DNA from: Brevundimonas sp.
GTDB lineage: Bacteria; Pseudomonadota; Alphaproteobacteria; Caulobacterales; Caulobacteraceae
Direction: 5' to 3'
NCBI GenBank assembly: GCA_015234495.1
Contig: JADGMZ010000193.1
Location: 10,783 to 16,820, forward strand
DNA length: 6,038 nt
Within the stretch, counting starts at the first letter, position 1. Every line of letters starts with the position of its first letter. The notes under the pieces are model-generated. The model saw only the letters and a list, made by a program, of their open reading frames with translations. It searched no databases and was not told the origin of the DNA. This document shows, piece after piece, positions 5,841 through 6,038 of the stretch. The position numbers and the translations under genes were made by a program.

Positions 5841-6038
5841 AAAAACAGGGTCGACAGAGTCGACAGGGTCGACATCGGGGGCGGGGTACGGGGCCGCGCC
5901 CGCCCGGCCGCTGCGCGGCCCCCCTCCCCGGGGCGGGGAGGGAGAAAAACTGAGTCGACAGGGTCGACATCGGGGCGGGGTGCGGGCCGGTCCCGCCCGG
6001 CCGCTGCGCGGCCCCCCTCCCCGGGGCGGGGAGGGAGA
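5841..6038. repeat. Two tandem copies of a ~93-104 bp unit
   Basis: Unit 1 (5841-5944) and unit 2 (5945-6037) each begin with AAAAAC, continue with GTCGAC-containing 9-mers and a CATCGGGG stretch, then share GCCCGGCCGCTGCGCGGCCC, and end in the CCCTCCCC/GGGGAGGG hairpin followed by AG. They differ mainly by one 9-mer, a net 2-bp change in a G-rich tract and a few substitutions. Base 6038 is an A that would begin a third AAAAAC, so the array may continue beyond the window. Confidence 0.85.
5848..5874. repeat. 9-bp short tandem repeat, three units in the first copy
   Basis: GGGTCGACA, GAGTCGACA and GGGTCGACA follow each other exactly (5848, 5857, 5866). The second tandem copy has only two units, at 5952-5960 and 5961-5969. 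The difference points to slippage or unequal exchange. Confidence 0.85.

Larger units (their letters stand above)
5776..6038. repeat. Intergenic GC-rich repeat cluster with inverted and tandem copies
   Basis: This non-coding stretch is built from repeated modules. A 25-base end module at 5776-5800 (starting TTCTCCCTCCCCGCCCC) recurs as an exact reverse complement at 5922-5946. The first 24 bases of the rightward form recur at 6015-6038, cut by the window edge. Each module is itself a hairpin with 8-bp arms (CCCTCCCC/GGGGAGGG) and a 5-nt loop. Between them lie a 22-base palindrome, a GTCGAC-containing short tandem repeat and a GGCCGC-TGC-GCGGCC hairpin. The organisation resembles bacterial interspersed intergenic palindromic elements of the REP/BIME kind found after stop codons. 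I cannot name the family. Placed 12 bp after the alcohol dehydrogenase stop, it could protect or end that transcript, though no T-run follows any stem on the + strand. Confidence 0.88.

Noticed and set aside
5776..5846. Hairpins after the alcohol dehydrogenase as an intrinsic terminator
   Set aside because: The stems are strong, but no T-run follows on the + strand; the A-runs at 5841 and 5945 are on the wrong strand or wrong side for a canonical terminator in either direction.
5767..5970. 67-residue - strand open frame in the right-hand repeats
   Set aside because: It runs through hairpin modules and tandem repeats and encodes only Arg/Pro/Gly-rich sequence; no ribosome binding site was seen.

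Overview
The window is very GC-rich, with G or C at most third codon positions, and reads as ordinary chromosome of an alphaproteobacterium. The YebC and RuvC sequences, the gene mix and the GC-rich intergenic repeats suggest Caulobacteraceae (Brevundimonas, Phenylobacterium or Caulobacter type). That placement is inference, not a database match. I see no phage, plasmid, CRISPR, IS or RNA gene.

Layout, left to right. Bases 1-2116 hold a leftward block, in transcription order: two tandem MgtC/SapB-family membrane proteins (2116 to 1418, then 1380 to 664), a small cupin protein (590 to 195), and the first 45 codons of ruvC (from 137, running off the left edge). A divergent spacer with a perfect 8-bp inverted repeat separates this block from a 69-aa unknown protein on the + strand (2212-2421). 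Next come yebC and a TonB-like protein on the - strand (3752 to 2979, then 2978 to 2439), with the second start codon directly following the first stop. A 66-aa acidic single-pass membrane protein lies on + (3879-4079). It converges, with a 4-base CTAG stop overlap, on a 4HBT acyl-CoA thioesterase (4513 to 4076, -). A zinc-dependent MDR alcohol dehydrogenase follows on + (4639-5763). The right end (5776-6038) is a non-coding, highly structured repeat cluster that continues to the window edge.

How the genes fit together. yebC and ruvC are commonly neighbours in proteobacteria, with ruvA and ruvB following. Here both are present on the same strand but about 2.8 kb apart, with a TonB-like gene, a small unknown gene, two mgtC-like genes and a cupin gene between them. 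The thioesterase and alcohol dehydrogenase are divergent neighbours, both plausibly acting on small or acyl-CoA-linked metabolites, but no shared pathway can be shown. The observations most worth following up are the duplicated MgtC-like pair with its symmetric upstream element, the coupled yebC/TonB-like pair, and the repeat cluster with a variable 9-bp unit. I do not see an evident new multi-gene system.
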